Source: Paludibacter propionicigenes WB4 (GTDB lineage Bacteria > Bacteroidota > Bacteroidia > Bacteroidales > Paludibacteraceae). From it: a DNA stretch of 64,000 nt. A program made the position numbers and the translations under genes. The stretch covers positions 3,348,001 to 3,412,000 of the forward strand of contig NC_014734.1 of assembly GCF_000183135.1 (NCBI RefSeq), given 5' to 3'. This document shows, piece after piece, positions 33,342-42,753 of the stretch (the stretch's first letter is position 1; each line of letters begins with the position of its first letter). The notes beneath the pieces are model-generated. The model was given only the letters and a program-made list of their open reading frames with translations. It had not been told where the DNA came from and did no database searches.

Positions 33342-34595
33342 TTATTTAGCTGTTTTTTCTTCTTCTATCCGTGTTCCGATTAATATCACACCGTTTTCAG
33401 CATCCTTGCCATATTCTTTTTTTAGTTGTTTGATAACTTCTTTTGTAGTTGGTTCTAAGGTTTTATACATGGTAAGGTTGGTATAACTTAGCCACGAAAG
33501 ATCAAAACTCGATGGAAGTCTGATTCCATCCTGCAGAATGATAGTTTTGTCATTCTTAACCCATTCTTTTTTCTGCTTTGGCTCATCGAGTTTGAATGCC
33601 ACGGGCACAAGAACGTAAGTGTCCGTCTTTTCTCCACAGAGCGTTCCCGGAGTCCAATCGGGCAATGTGCTGACTACGCGGAGAGCTTCCTTTTCAAGGA
33701 AATAGTCGGAGCGCCTTGCCAAAATCGGGTTGGTTACTTTGCCGGTTTTATCTACCGTAATCCGCACAAAGACTTTTCCCTGAGTTTTTAATTGTTTGGC
33801 AGCAAAAGGGTATTGAATGCTGTCGGCAATGTAGCTCAGCAGTTTGGTTTCGCCTCCCGGAAACAGAGGGAAAGTGATTGTTTCTTTACAGTTGGGATTT
33901 TTTCTCAGGCTTGCTGTATCTGCTATCGCAAATTCTATTTCTGACTTTTTGGTGGTGATCAACACCACACCTTCAGCCGCATCTTTTCCGTATTTCGATA
34001 TAAGTTTTGACTTTTCTTCTTCCGGAACCGGACTGAGGAGCTTTACTGATGCCAGTTTTTCGGGGTTCAGTATAACAGGATTAAAGCCGATAGGCATTTT
34101 GACATCGTCAATCAAGAATAAGGATTTCTCAGTAGGCTGCCAACCGACAGGTTCATTCGCCGGTGCCTGAAAGTTGATGGGAATAATGCGTTGAACAGCT
34201 ACTTTTTGTCCGTTTTGTTCTCCCGGAGTCCATTCGGGTAATGATGAAATAACCCGCAGCGCTTCATTGTCCAGGTCGGTCGATACGCCTTTTATCACTT
34301 TCGGATTTTCTACCTTACCTGTTTTGCTTACCACAAATTGAATGTGTACTTTGCCATGTTCATTTTTTTTGAGCGCTTCGGTCGGATAAACGATATGCTG
34401 ATTCAGAAAAGTGACAAGTCCTTTTTCTCCACCGGGAAATTCGGGCATTTTTTCGGCAAAGGTGTAGACAGAATCTTTTGCAGGTTGCAGGTTCTGAGCT
34501 GTATATGCTTTAGTGTAGCTGGCAAAAGCTACAGTAAAGAATAGAATGAAGCTAACTTTAATAAATGCAGAGTGAGTTTTTTGTGATTGAAACAT
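33342..34595 (-). CDS. Double TonB C-terminal-domain protein with receptor-plug-like segments
   Basis: About 417 residues from the ATG at 34595; an in-frame ATG at 34646 is possible but places 17 polar residues before the signal-anchor (FIKVSFILFFTVAFASYTKA). Two TonB_C domains are present, each recognised by MPEFPGGE or FPGGETKLLSYI, then GKVHIQFVVSKTGKV, ALRVISSLPEWTPGEQNGQKVAVQRIIPI. Each is followed by a segment resembling a TonB-receptor plug: LFLIDDVKMP..ISKYGKDAAEGVVLITTKK and IILQDGIRLP..EYGKDAENGVILIGT. It lacks the M56 peptidase part of its neighbours. Probably a periplasmic energy-transducer-like protein. A -7 box (TACATTTG, minus) is at 34663-34670. Confidence 0.85.
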   Translation of the reverse strand: MFQSQKTHSAFIKVSFILFFTVAFASYTKAYTAQNLQPAKDSVYTFAEKMPEFPGGEKGLVTFLNQHIVYPTEALKKNEHGKVHIQFVVSKTGKVENPKVIKGVSTDLDNEALRVISSLPEWTPGEQNGQKVAVQRIIPINFQAPANEPVGWQPTEKSLFLIDDVKMPIGFNPVILNPEKLASVKLLSPVPEEEKSKLISKYGKDAAEGVVLITTKKSEIEFAIADTASLRKNPNCKETITFPLFPGGETKLLSYIADSIQYPFAAKQLKTQGKVFVRITVDKTGKVTNPILARRSDYFLEKEALRVVSTLPDWTPGTLCGEKTDTYVLVPVAFKLDEPKQKKEWVKNDKTIILQDGIRLPSSFDLSWLSYTNLTMYKTLEPTTKEVIKQLKKEYGKDAENGVILIGTRIEEEKTAK

Positions 34596-34754
34596 ACTGA
34601 TTTTTTTATGTATTTGAGTCTGTGTGTTTGTGGCACGGAAGGTCATATTCCAAAACCGGAGGCAAATGTATAAATAATTTTTAGTTTAACCATAATAAGA
34701 TAAGCAGGATTGAAGTGGATTCAGTCCTGCTTATCATAAATTCAGTTCTTATAA

Positions 34755-36035
34755 CTAATGTTTGTTTTTCTTTGTCTCGATGATTTCTTTCAGATCTTTT
34801 ATTCTGTTTTCCACAGCACCATAGTATGTAAGATTAAGTGTTCCGTTTGTAATAGCCGGAGTGGTTTTTGTCTTCGGCTGGGTAGCCATAAACCGATTGT
34901 AATAATTCAGGGCTTCTTCAGGATCCTTAATCTGATAATCGTAAATGGCCGCAATGTTATATATGAGCTTATTGTCCGGTTTATGATCATAGCTTAGTTT
35001 TAAGTATTTTATTTCGTCAAGCGGTCTGTTCATACTGCTGTATCCTTTCGAAATACAGTAGTAATAATTGAAAAGTTCAGCGTCTTTTGGTATAAGCAAG
35101 TTCAGCCCTTCGGTCAATATCTGAATTCCTCTGAGCCGATGCCCGCTCATAATAGCCGATTCACCCAGGTAGTAATGCAGGCGTATGTTGCTCGAATCAC
35201 TCTTATAAGCACTGCTTAAATAATTATATGCCTCGATATAATCCTCCACAGCGTAATACGAGGCACCCAAATAGTAATTTGTCAGAAATGAGCTGTCGCC
35301 TTGCTGGGTGAGACTTTTTAAACGATAAATGGCTTTCTCGTGTTTTTTACTCATGCAAAGTCCTATTCCGTTGTATTGATTTATAACCTGATTCGACGAG
35401 TCGGAAAGAATAAATCGGTCCGTTGAGCTTACCAAATCATCAAATTTTTCTGTCTGAATGTATAGTTTTGATAATTTGCTCAGGCTGTTATAATCAGCCG
35501 GATTATGAAACATTGCTTTGCGGTAATAGTAGATAGCAGAATCGGTTTTCCCCAGCTGAGTAAAACAGTCGCCAAGCACCGGCAACAATACCGGCACAGT
35601 ATCTTTTTGGAAAATGGAATGAGCCAACTTTATGGTTTGATTCAGTTCTTTTAGTTTGTACGTAATGTTGAGGTAGTTCAGTTGTGCATATCGGCTATCA
35701 GGTGTTTGCTGCAATGCCATGTAATAATATAACTTTGCTTTCCGGAAATTACCCACTTGTTGGTAGCAATCGGCCAGTTCGTTTATGGAAGCAATATTAT
35801 TCTCATGCTCGTTCTTTACAATCTCTTCGAGCAGAGCAATAGCATCATCGTAGCGTGCAATGTTTTTAAAACATTTAGCCTTCAGTAAATCCATTTCGGG
35901 CGATTTCTTTTCTTTCGAAATCAACTTGATGGCCTGTTCGTAATCATGAACTTTCAAGGCGTTTTGTATAGCATTGCTTTGAGCTTGAAGCACCAACACA
36001 GAACAGAGTAAAATGGCTGTAAGAAGTTTTTTCAT
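34755..36035 (-). CDS. Secreted TPR repeat protein
   Basis: 426 residues with a signal peptide (KKLLTAILLCSVLVLQAQ) and TPR-type helices through most of the chain, for example ASINELADCYQQVGNFRKAKLYYYMALQQTPDSRYAQLNYL and TNYYLGASYYAVEDYIEAYNYLSSAY. No lipobox was seen. It lies between TonB-domain genes, 129 bases after the M56 gene stop, and could belong to the same envelope-stress regulon. A precise partner cannot be named. Confidence 0.85.
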   Translation of the reverse strand: MKKLLTAILLCSVLVLQAQSNAIQNALKVHDYEQAIKLISKEKKSPEMDLLKAKCFKNIARYDDAIALLEEIVKNEHENNIASINELADCYQQVGNFRKAKLYYYMALQQTPDSRYAQLNYLNITYKLKELNQTIKLAHSIFQKDTVPVLLPVLGDCFTQLGKTDSAIYYYRKAMFHNPADYNSLSKLSKLYIQTEKFDDLVSSTDRFILSDSSNQVINQYNGIGLCMSKKHEKAIYRLKSLTQQGDSSFLTNYYLGASYYAVEDYIEAYNYLSSAYKSDSSNIRLHYYLGESAIMSGHRLRGIQILTEGLNLLIPKDAELFNYYYCISKGYSSMNRPLDEIKYLKLSYDHKPDNKLIYNIAAIYDYQIKDPEEALNYYNRFMATQPKTKTTPAITNGTLNLTYYGAVENRIKDLKEIIETKKNKH

Positions 36036-36163
36036 AAACTGGTATTGCTGTTTTTAATTCAAAAGAATTGATTTTTTACAAAAGTCTCTCAGCACAGATT
36101 TTGACTGCACTGAGAGACTTTACTACTTACTTAATCACAAATATTAAACTGATTTTTTTCAAC

Positions 36164-37921
36164 TTAATTCAACTTAAATGTAATTGGCATGGTGTAATAC
36201 ACGGCAACTTTCTTGCTGTTCTGTTCGCCGGGAATAAAATCAGGTAAGGTGCTTACTACTCTGGCTGCTTCTTGAGCTAACAAAGTCATGTTAGTCTCCG
36301 GAGTTTGTGGTTTTACATTAGCTGAGTTACCATATCCAACTACAACTACTTCATCCAACTTCTTATTGTTTACGGGAACAGTCCTCACTATTTTCGCATT
36401 ACTAACTTTCCCTGTTTCACTTACAATGAATTGAACAATAACTTTCCCTTGGGTACCGGTTTTAATTGCTTCGGCAGGATAGTTTAGGTTGTTGGAAATG
36501 TATTTTAGTAATTCTTCATCTCCGCCGGGAAACTGAGGCATCTTTTCTACTACGGTGTACACTCTGCTGTTGTCCGCTGCTTCGTTATCAATTTTAAATG
36601 TTATAGGTAGGGTATACCACACTGCTACCTTTTTATGATTTTGTTCAGCGGGTGTAAAGTCAGGCAATGCGCTTACAACTCTGAGTGCTTCCTTGTCACA
36701 GTCAGCATCAAGCGAACGAACAACTTCTGCGTCTCTAACCTTACCGGTTTCCGAAACAACAAACCGAAGTATAACTTTTCCATGGACTCCATTAGAGAAA
36801 GATGTTTTTGGATATTTTATATTCTTGCTGACAAATTTACTTAATGCTACATCTCCGCCCGGGAATTGGGGCATTTTTTGAACCACAGTATAAACTTTAG
36901 AGTTGTCAGTTTGCTTTACATCTTGAACTAAGGCTAGTAATGGTCCCTGACTTTCATTTTTGGTGTCTGCTACTACATTTGTTTCATCGGCTACTATACT
37001 TTTAGTGCCTGTAACTGCATTTTTTGTTGCGGTGACAGCTTTTTTTGCCGAATTTACGATAGTTTGTGCATTGCTCGATAGGATTAAAGCCAATGCCAGT
37101 GGAACGATAAGCGAGTATTTCAGAATGCCCGCTTTGCTGGTTTTTTGTTGATTCATCATCATAATACGTTTTTTAAGGGGTGATACATTAAATTTATTTC
37201 CGAGTTTTACGTCGGGTGTTTGATACGATAATTCTAATAAATGATATTGATACTTTTTGCTGTCGAAGCCGGATTCCAACACCGAATTATCGGCCAAAAA
37301 TTCCAGATTCTGGCGAATTTCGCGCTTCAGCAGCCAGGCTGCCGGATTCACCCAACAAGCAATTGTTATTAGTTCGCTCACAAGCACATCTATGCTGTGC
37401 ATTTGTCGGGCGTGAGTCAGCTCGTGGGTCAGTATCTGCGTGGTGTCATGCTCGTTGTGCAAAGCCGGGTTTATAAAAATCATATTGAAAAACGAGAATG
37501 GAGTGATTGATTCCTTTACCGATATTATCTCAACTCCCTGAAGTTCTTGTTTTTCTCCTTTCCATTTCCACTTAAGAATGGAGCCCAACTGTACCAGCAT
37601 TTTTACAAGCAGAACAGCAGATACCAACGCATAGATGGACAACAAAACATTTTCCGCGGTTAATCTCGAAACAGGTTGCGGAGTGATTGTCATTTCCTGT
37701 AGTTGCGCGTAACTTACTACTATGGCCTGCATTGGTTCTTGTTTTTCCAGCCAATCGGTCAATGAAATGAAAGGATAAACCAATGATAACAAGATGCTGA
37801 AAATAAGATAAAACCGTCGTGTTTTCCAGAAGGTGTCATTATAAAATGCCAATCGGAAAAACAGGTAAAACAGTGCTATCGCAACGTTTACCTTAAGAAA
37901 ATACATGAGTGCGTCGTTCAT
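36164..37921 (-). CDS. M56 (BlaR1/MecR1-type) membrane metallopeptidase with two TonB domains
   Basis: 585 residues. Four N-terminal membrane helices carry the M56 domain, with ITPFSFFNMIFINP and the zinc motif HELTH at 166-170, then NLEFLADNSVLESGFD. A transmembrane helix near residue 270 leads into two periplasmic TonB_C domains (MPQFPGGDVALSKF.. and MPQFPGGDEELLKY..). The second has an insert with LDEVVVVGYG (522-531), the conserved N-terminal motif of SusC-type TonB receptors. The first ~280 residues nearly duplicate the next gene upstream (38030). It is probably a sensor that triggers BlaI (39628) cleavage. Confidence 0.9.
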   Translation of the reverse strand: MNDALMYFLKVNVAIALFYLFFRLAFYNDTFWKTRRFYLIFSILLSLVYPFISLTDWLEKQEPMQAIVVSYAQLQEMTITPQPVSRLTAENVLLSIYALVSAVLLVKMLVQLGSILKWKWKGEKQELQGVEIISVKESITPFSFFNMIFINPALHNEHDTTQILTHELTHARQMHSIDVLVSELITIACWVNPAAWLLKREIRQNLEFLADNSVLESGFDSKKYQYHLLELSYQTPDVKLGNKFNVSPLKKRIMMMNQQKTSKAGILKYSLIVPLALALILSSNAQTIVNSAKKAVTATKNAVTGTKSIVADETNVVADTKNESQGPLLALVQDVKQTDNSKVYTVVQKMPQFPGGDVALSKFVSKNIKYPKTSFSNGVHGKVILRFVVSETGKVRDAEVVRSLDADCDKEALRVVSALPDFTPAEQNHKKVAVWYTLPITFKIDNEAADNSRVYTVVEKMPQFPGGDEELLKYISNNLNYPAEAIKTGTQGKVIVQFIVSETGKVSNAKIVRTVPVNNKKLDEVVVVGYGNSANVKPQTPETNMTLLAQEAARVVSTLPDFIPGEQNSKKVAVYYTMPITFKLN

Positions 37922-38029
37922 TATCCTTTGAATTAAATTGTAAATACTTCAGGTGTTGTGATAAGGACAAAATGTTGTTTCAAATCCGGCAAACCACTTA
38001 AAGCGGTATCAACACGGCATGTACCGGGT

Positions 38030-39631
38030 TTATTTCTTCATTGTAATTAAAACCACACTATTTTTACCTTTATCGCCGTACACTTTTATAGCTTCTTCTT
38101 TTTTTAGCGTATTTATCGATTGGATATTTTCAGGCTTAATCGCTTTAAAATCCGATTCGGTTACTTCCTTGCCGTCAACAACAAACAAAGGAGCTTCTCC
38201 ATCATATTTTATAGTTTGAGATGTTACTACACTGCTTTTAAAAGCAGCACCATTCAATGTACCGGCTATCGATGGAATACCACCATCTATAGCAAACTGA
38301 AGAGGAAGAGAATAATAAACAGCCACTTTTTTCCCATTTTGTTCACCCGGAATAAAGTCGGGTAAAGAACTCACTACTTTTAATCCTTCGGCATCAATGC
38401 TGGGGTAAAGTCCTCTCACAATTACAGCATTTTCTACCTTCCCTGACTCATTAACTGTAAATCGAACAACAACACTTCCTTGAACTCCATTTTTATGAGC
38501 ATCAGCAGGATATTGTACATGCTGACTGATATATTTTAATAAAGCTTTTTCTCCACCGGGAAACTGAGGCATACTTTCAACAACAGTGTAAATCTTCTTA
38601 TCATCGGACTGTTGGGTTGTTGGGTTTGTATTCTGAATTGCTGCAGTAAGCTCTTGTTTAACCGGTTGTTCGTTTGGAGTGATTACTGTAACTGGTTTTT
38701 GAGTTTCTTTCTTGTTATTCACAACTACGCTCTTAGCAGCAGACAATGCTTTTTTAGTGGAATTAACGATGGATTGTGCATTGCTTGAAAGAATTAAAGC
38801 CAATGCCAGTGGAACGATAAGCGAGTATTTCAATATGCCCGCTTTGTTAGTTTTTTGTTGATTCATCATGGTAATACGTTTTTTAAGGGGAGCTACATTA
38901 AATTTATTTCCGAGTTTTATCTCGGGAGTTTGATAGGATAATTCCAATAAATGATATTGATAATCTTTAGAATCAAAGCCAGATTCAACGACTTTACTAT
39001 CGGCCAGAAATTCCAGATTATGTCGGATCTCACGTTTAAGCAACCATGCTGCCGGATTTATCCAGCAAACAATTGTTGTTAATTCACTAACCATAACGTC
39101 TACACTATGCATTTGTCGTGCATGTGTCAGTTCGTGAGTAAGTATCTGCTTGGTATCATGTTCGTTGTGCAAGGTTGGATTTATGAAAATCATGTTGAAA
39201 AAGGAAAATGGAGTGATGTTTTCCTTCACGGATATTATTTCAATCCCTTGAAGTAGTTGTTTGTCACCTTTCCATTTCCAGCGAAGAATAGAAATCAACT
39301 GCACCAGCATTTTTACCAACAAAACAGCCGAAACTAATGCATACACAGCCAGTAAAATATTTTCAACGGTCAGAATTGATGTTGGTTGCGGTGTTAAGGC
39401 AACTTCTTGTAATTGTACATAGTCTAGTACAATCGTCTGCATGGGTTCTTGCTTCTCAAGCCATCCGGTAAATGAAATAAACGGGTAGACTACTGACAAC
39501 AGGATGCTGAAAATAAGATAAAATCGTCGTGTTTTCCAAAAAGTATCGTTGTAAAATGCCAATCGGAAAAACAGGTAAAACAGTGCTATCGCAACGTTTA
39601 CCTTTAGAAAATACATGAGTGCGTCGTTCAT
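38030..39631 (-). CDS. M56 (BlaR1/MecR1-type) membrane metallopeptidase with TonB domain and plug-like tail
   Basis: 533 residues, a tandem paralogue of 36164-37921 with near-identical N-terminal membrane helices and HELTH at 166-170. After the M56 part comes one TonB_C domain (MPQFPGGEKALLKYISQHVQYP..). A C-terminal stretch follows (APLFVVDGKEVTESDFKAIKPENIQSI, then KVYGDKGKNSVVLITMKK at 516-533) that copies the plug segment of SusC-like receptors. The start ATG overlaps the blaI-like stop by 4 bases, so repressor and sensor are co-translated. Confidence 0.9.
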   Translation of the reverse strand: MNDALMYFLKVNVAIALFYLFFRLAFYNDTFWKTRRFYLIFSILLSVVYPFISFTGWLEKQEPMQTIVLDYVQLQEVALTPQPTSILTVENILLAVYALVSAVLLVKMLVQLISILRWKWKGDKQLLQGIEIISVKENITPFSFFNMIFINPTLHNEHDTKQILTHELTHARQMHSVDVMVSELTTIVCWINPAAWLLKREIRHNLEFLADSKVVESGFDSKDYQYHLLELSYQTPEIKLGNKFNVAPLKKRITMMNQQKTNKAGILKYSLIVPLALALILSSNAQSIVNSTKKALSAAKSVVVNNKKETQKPVTVITPNEQPVKQELTAAIQNTNPTTQQSDDKKIYTVVESMPQFPGGEKALLKYISQHVQYPADAHKNGVQGSVVVRFTVNESGKVENAVIVRGLYPSIDAEGLKVVSSLPDFIPGEQNGKKVAVYYSLPLQFAIDGGIPSIAGTLNGAAFKSSVVTSQTIKYDGEAPLFVVDGKEVTESDFKAIKPENIQSINTLKKEEAIKVYGDKGKNSVVLITMKK

Positions 39632-39984
39632 TTCTTTTCGATGAGTTTAATGATTTCTTGTAATTCTTCTGCGGATATTTTTTGCTTCTCAACAAAGAAA
39701 CTGACCATTTCCTTGTACGAATTCTCGAAGTAGTTTTGCACTACCCCCGACATGAATTTTGATTTGTACTCGCTTTCTTCCATCACCGGACTATACTCGT
39801 AGGTATTTCCGTAACGCGTGCTTTTCAAATAACCTTTGCGTTCAAGGTTTTTTACAATAGAGGCAACGGTGGTGTAAGGCGGCGTAGGCTCATCCATTTT
39901 CTGGATAAAGTCTTTAATAAAACCTTTGCCTTGCTGAAATATTATCAGCATCATTTCTTCTTCTTGGTTAGTTAGCTTTTCCAT
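39628..39984 (-). CDS. BlaI/MecI/CopY-family repressor
   Basis: 118 residues, a penicillinase-repressor-type winged helix: LTNQEEEMMLIIFQQGKGFIKDFIQKM, then PPYTTVASIVKNLERKGYLKSTRYGNTYEYSPVMEESEYKSKF and a C-terminal dimerisation helix. The cognate M56 sensor is the next gene (4-base overlap), and a TlpA-like gene is 18 bases upstream, so this is the second gene of the unit. The likely operator lies before the TlpA-like gene (40949-40982). No beta-lactamase is in the region, so the signal may be other envelope stress. Confidence 0.94.
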   Translation of the reverse strand: MEKLTNQEEEMMLIIFQQGKGFIKDFIQKMDEPTPPYTTVASIVKNLERKGYLKSTRYGNTYEYSPVMEESEYKSKFMSGVVQNYFENSYKEMVSFFVEKQKISAEELQEIIKLIEKK

Positions 39985-40002
39985 ATATTATTTTTTACAT
40001 TT

Positions 40003-40902
40003 TTATTTCAATAAACCCATTAATATTTCTTCCATTTTCTTTGTATTTTCCTTACTATAAGCATCATATTTATAGACGATATTCATATTTTGGTCAATTA
40101 TCACATGAGTAGGGAATGAATTGACATTATAATCATCGTCATTTTCAATACATACTATCTGATAACTAAAAGGATGCTTAGGTAAAAGATACTTGACAAT
40201 ATCATCTTTCGAAGTATAAACAGCAGGTGCAATAAAAACAACTTCTTTACTTTTCATCTTTGCTACCAATTCATTTAAATCAGGTATTTCCTTTATACAT
40301 GGTCCGCAAGACATACTCCAGAAATTGAGCACAATCACTTTACCTTTCAGTGAGTCTGAAGATAAAATTTTACCGTTAATGTCCGTAAATTTAAATGGAG
40401 CAATTTTTTCTCCCTTTATATAATTTATCCTTTTGCCAAATTTAGGATCAACTAGAGGAGAAAATGATGTGCTTATAGTAGGTATCATTTCTTGCAAAGC
40501 ATTAAAGTTCATCTTAGTTTGCTGAGGCTGGGTAAAAAGCCAATTTTTGCCTTTATCGTTTGATATTCCAAATATGTAATGATCACGATTTCGCTCTCTA
40601 CATAATATCAGAATCTGATATTGATCTTTGTTTATTATTGATTTTACCGTTTTCACAACTCTGATTGTGGCTGTATCACTTTCGCTGCTGCGTTTAAACA
40701 TCTCGGACAACTTTTCCTTGTTATTTGAGTTATTTCCATAATTAAATGGTAAAAGGTAATCAACATACTTCTTGAAATCATGACTATTGGAATAATTTGC
40801 CATTTCTTTAGCCTGAGAGAGCGCGGTTTTCTCAAAACTATTTTGAGCTGTTATACTTGCAACAATTAAAACGAATAAAACTAAAGTCGGAATTTTTCGC
40901 AT
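40003..40902 (-). CDS. TlpA-like periplasmic thiol-disulfide protein
   Basis: 299 residues: a signal peptide (IPTLVLFVLIVASITAQ), an N-terminal domain of about 130 residues (the DUF4369/lumazine-like type seen in Bacteroidota TlpA proteins is possible but not clear), then a thioredoxin fold beginning FKFTDINGKILSSDSLKGKVIVLNFWSMSCGPCIKEIP, with CGPC as the redox pair, and SFPTHVIIDQNMNIVYKYDA containing the cis-proline. First gene of the unit with the BlaI-like repressor and M56 sensors, so probably induced with them. Confidence 0.9.
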   Translation of the reverse strand: MRKIPTLVLFVLIVASITAQNSFEKTALSQAKEMANYSNSHDFKKYVDYLLPFNYGNNSNNKEKLSEMFKRSSESDTATIRVVKTVKSIINKDQYQILILCRERNRDHYIFGISNDKGKNWLFTQPQQTKMNFNALQEMIPTISTSFSPLVDPKFGKRINYIKGEKIAPFKFTDINGKILSSDSLKGKVIVLNFWSMSCGPCIKEIPDLNELVAKMKSKEVVFIAPAVYTSKDDIVKYLLPKHPFSYQIVCIENDDDYNVNSFPTHVIIDQNMNIVYKYDAYSKENTKKMEEILMGLLK

Positions 40903-40948
40903 AATGGATTGTTTTTGATTTTTTATAAGCTAAACTTAGATTGGTTAT

Positions 40949-40982
40949 TACGAAGACTTCGCAAATCTACGAATGTTTCGTA
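40949..40982 (-). promoter_or_regulatory. Candidate BlaI operator: two dyads around the -7 box
   Basis: TACGAAgacTTCGCA (40949-40963) and the perfect TACGAAtgtTTCGTA (40968-40982) are two copies of TACGAA-N3-TTCGTA, 19 bp centre to centre. Between and overlapping them is TAGATTTG on the minus strand (40962-40969), a -7 box for the TlpA/BlaI/M56 unit. Repressor bound here would block the promoter. Confidence 0.7.
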
Positions 40983-41058
40983 ATAATTATTCTCTCACAG
41001 CAATCTTTTAATATTTTTTAAATATTTGTTGAATAACGGGCACTAAAATAAAAAGTCG

Positions 41059-41066
41059 TATTTTTG
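41059..41066 (+). promoter_or_regulatory. -7 box of the subtilase gene
   Basis: TATTTTTG fits TAnnTTTG, 22 bases before the ATG. Confidence 0.55.
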
Positions 41067-41087
41067 TACTAATTAATTATTGAATGC

Positions 41088-42734
41088 ATGAATAATTCAG
41101 TGTTTTCGGTGAAATATATAGCTGTTTTAGTCTTGACGTTGTTGGTTTGCTTGTCCAGCTCTTATGCACAGACCAGCTATTATTTCTATGTTCAGCTTTC
41201 GGATAAAAGCCATTCGTCCTATTCGCTTTTACAGCCAACAGAATATTTGTCCGAGCGGGCTATCAGTCGAAGGGCTACTTTTGGTTTAGCGTGTGATTCT
41301 ACCGATTTACCTGTCAGTCCGTTGTACCTGAAACAAATTGCTGAGACTGGTGCCCGGATTCATAACGTAAGTAAATGGATGAACGGAGTCACTGTCATGG
41401 TCTCCGATTCAGTATTAATGAATAGTGTAAGAAAGTTGCCTTTTGTCAGGTTTGTGGAATATACGGGTCGGCTGGTTGGAGCCGCGTTGGCTCCACAAAA
41501 GACTAAATCTGAAGCGCAGGCTTTCGATTATGGTATTGCATCAACTCAAATAGAGCAGTTAAAGGGGAATAGTCTTCACAATGCCGGCTATCGGGGAAAG
41601 GATATTCACATTGCCGTTCTTGATGCAGGATTTACTAATGTAGATAAAAATCCGTTTTTTGATAGTTTGCGATTGCAAAATAGGTTGCTGGGTATTAAAG
41701 ACATAATTAATCCAGTATCGAATATCTTTAATGAGGATTCGCACGGGGCTATGGTGCTGGCTACTATGGCTGCTAATGTGCCCGGACAATTTCTTGGAAC
41801 TGCACCCGATGCTTCATATTGGTTGATACGAACAGAATATGCTCCGACGGAATATAAAGTTGAAACGGATTTTTGGACATCGGGAATTGAATTTGCCGAT
41901 AGCGTGGGGGTCGATTTGGTAAATTCATCGCTTGGGTATTCCACTTTCGACGATCCAAAAATGAATTTTACTTATGGAGATATGAATGGAAAAGTTTCGC
42001 GAGCCAGTCGTGCGGCCAATCTCGCAAGCAAAAAAGGGATGCTGGTTGTATCAAGTGCCGGTAACGAAGGCAACCAAAGCTGGCATTATATAGGTTCTCC
42101 CGCTGATGCCGATGGTATTGTTACAGTCGGGGCAGTTACTTCCAAAGGTATCTCCAGTGCTTTTTCTTCTTACGGACCCAGTTCAGATGGTCGGGTTAAG
42201 CCGGAGGTTTGTGCTATGGGAACTTCGTCGGCAGTTGTAAATACAGCCGGTGTGCCTATTTATGGCAATGGAACTTCTTTTGCATCGCCGGTCTTGGCCG
42301 GAATGATGGCTTGCTTGTTGCAACGCTACAAATCATTGGAAGCTAATTTGGATATGGATATTCTGCTGAATGCTGTCTTTAGAAGTGCCGGTTTGTATAG
42401 TTCGCCTACTGCTCAGCAAGGCTATGGAATTCCGGATTTTGAAAAAGCGGAGCAAAATTTGATTACTTTTGATAAATCTCTGAAAACCGATAAGAGTGAA
42501 TTTATATTGATATATAATTCTTCATCTAAAAGATTAAGTGTCCGGTATATTGGTAATGAAAGTATATCCAATGCTTCGGTATGTGTTTTTAATGTTATGG
42601 GAGGTTCTATCGCAGCGCGGGGTATAACCTCTACTACCACTTATATTGATACAACTACATTTAGAACGGGTATATATGCTGTTTGCATATCTTGGAATGG
42701 CAAAACCGAAACACGGAAAATATTAATCAGATAA
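41088..42734 (+). CDS. Secreted S8 subtilisin-like serine protease with T9SS-type C-terminal domain
   Basis: 548 residues: signal peptide (VLVLTLLVCLSSSYAQ), a pro-region, then the S8 domain with Asp (D179 in IAVLDAGF), His (H219 in EDSHGAMV), oxyanion Asn (N326 in SSAGNEG) and Ser (S397 in GTSFASP). The last ~75 residues (SVRYIGNESISNASVCVFNVMGGSI...YIDTTTFRTGIYAVCISWNGKTETRKILIR) match the type A sorting domain of type IX secretion, with its terminal K-I-L-I-R. It is therefore a likely substrate of the system that includes PorQ (start of window). Own promoter; xseA follows closely. Confidence 0.93.
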   Translation: MNNSVFSVKYIAVLVLTLLVCLSSSYAQTSYYFYVQLSDKSHSSYSLLQPTEYLSERAISRRATFGLACDSTDLPVSPLYLKQIAETGARIHNVSKWMNGVTVMVSDSVLMNSVRKLPFVRFVEYTGRLVGAALAPQKTKSEAQAFDYGIASTQIEQLKGNSLHNAGYRGKDIHIAVLDAGFTNVDKNPFFDSLRLQNRLLGIKDIINPVSNIFNEDSHGAMVLATMAANVPGQFLGTAPDASYWLIRTEYAPTEYKVETDFWTSGIEFADSVGVDLVNSSLGYSTFDDPKMNFTYGDMNGKVSRASRAANLASKKGMLVVSSAGNEGNQSWHYIGSPADADGIVTVGAVTSKGISSAFSSYGPSSDGRVKPEVCAMGTSSAVVNTAGVPIYGNGTSFASPVLAGMMACLLQRYKSLEANLDMDILLNAVFRSAGLYSSPTAQQGYGIPDFEKAEQNLITFDKSLKTDKSEFILIYNSSSKRLSVRYIGNESISNASVCVFNVMGGSIAARGITSTTTYIDTTTFRTGIYAVCISWNGKTETRKILIR

Positions 42735-42753
42735 TTGAAAAACAACTACTTTG

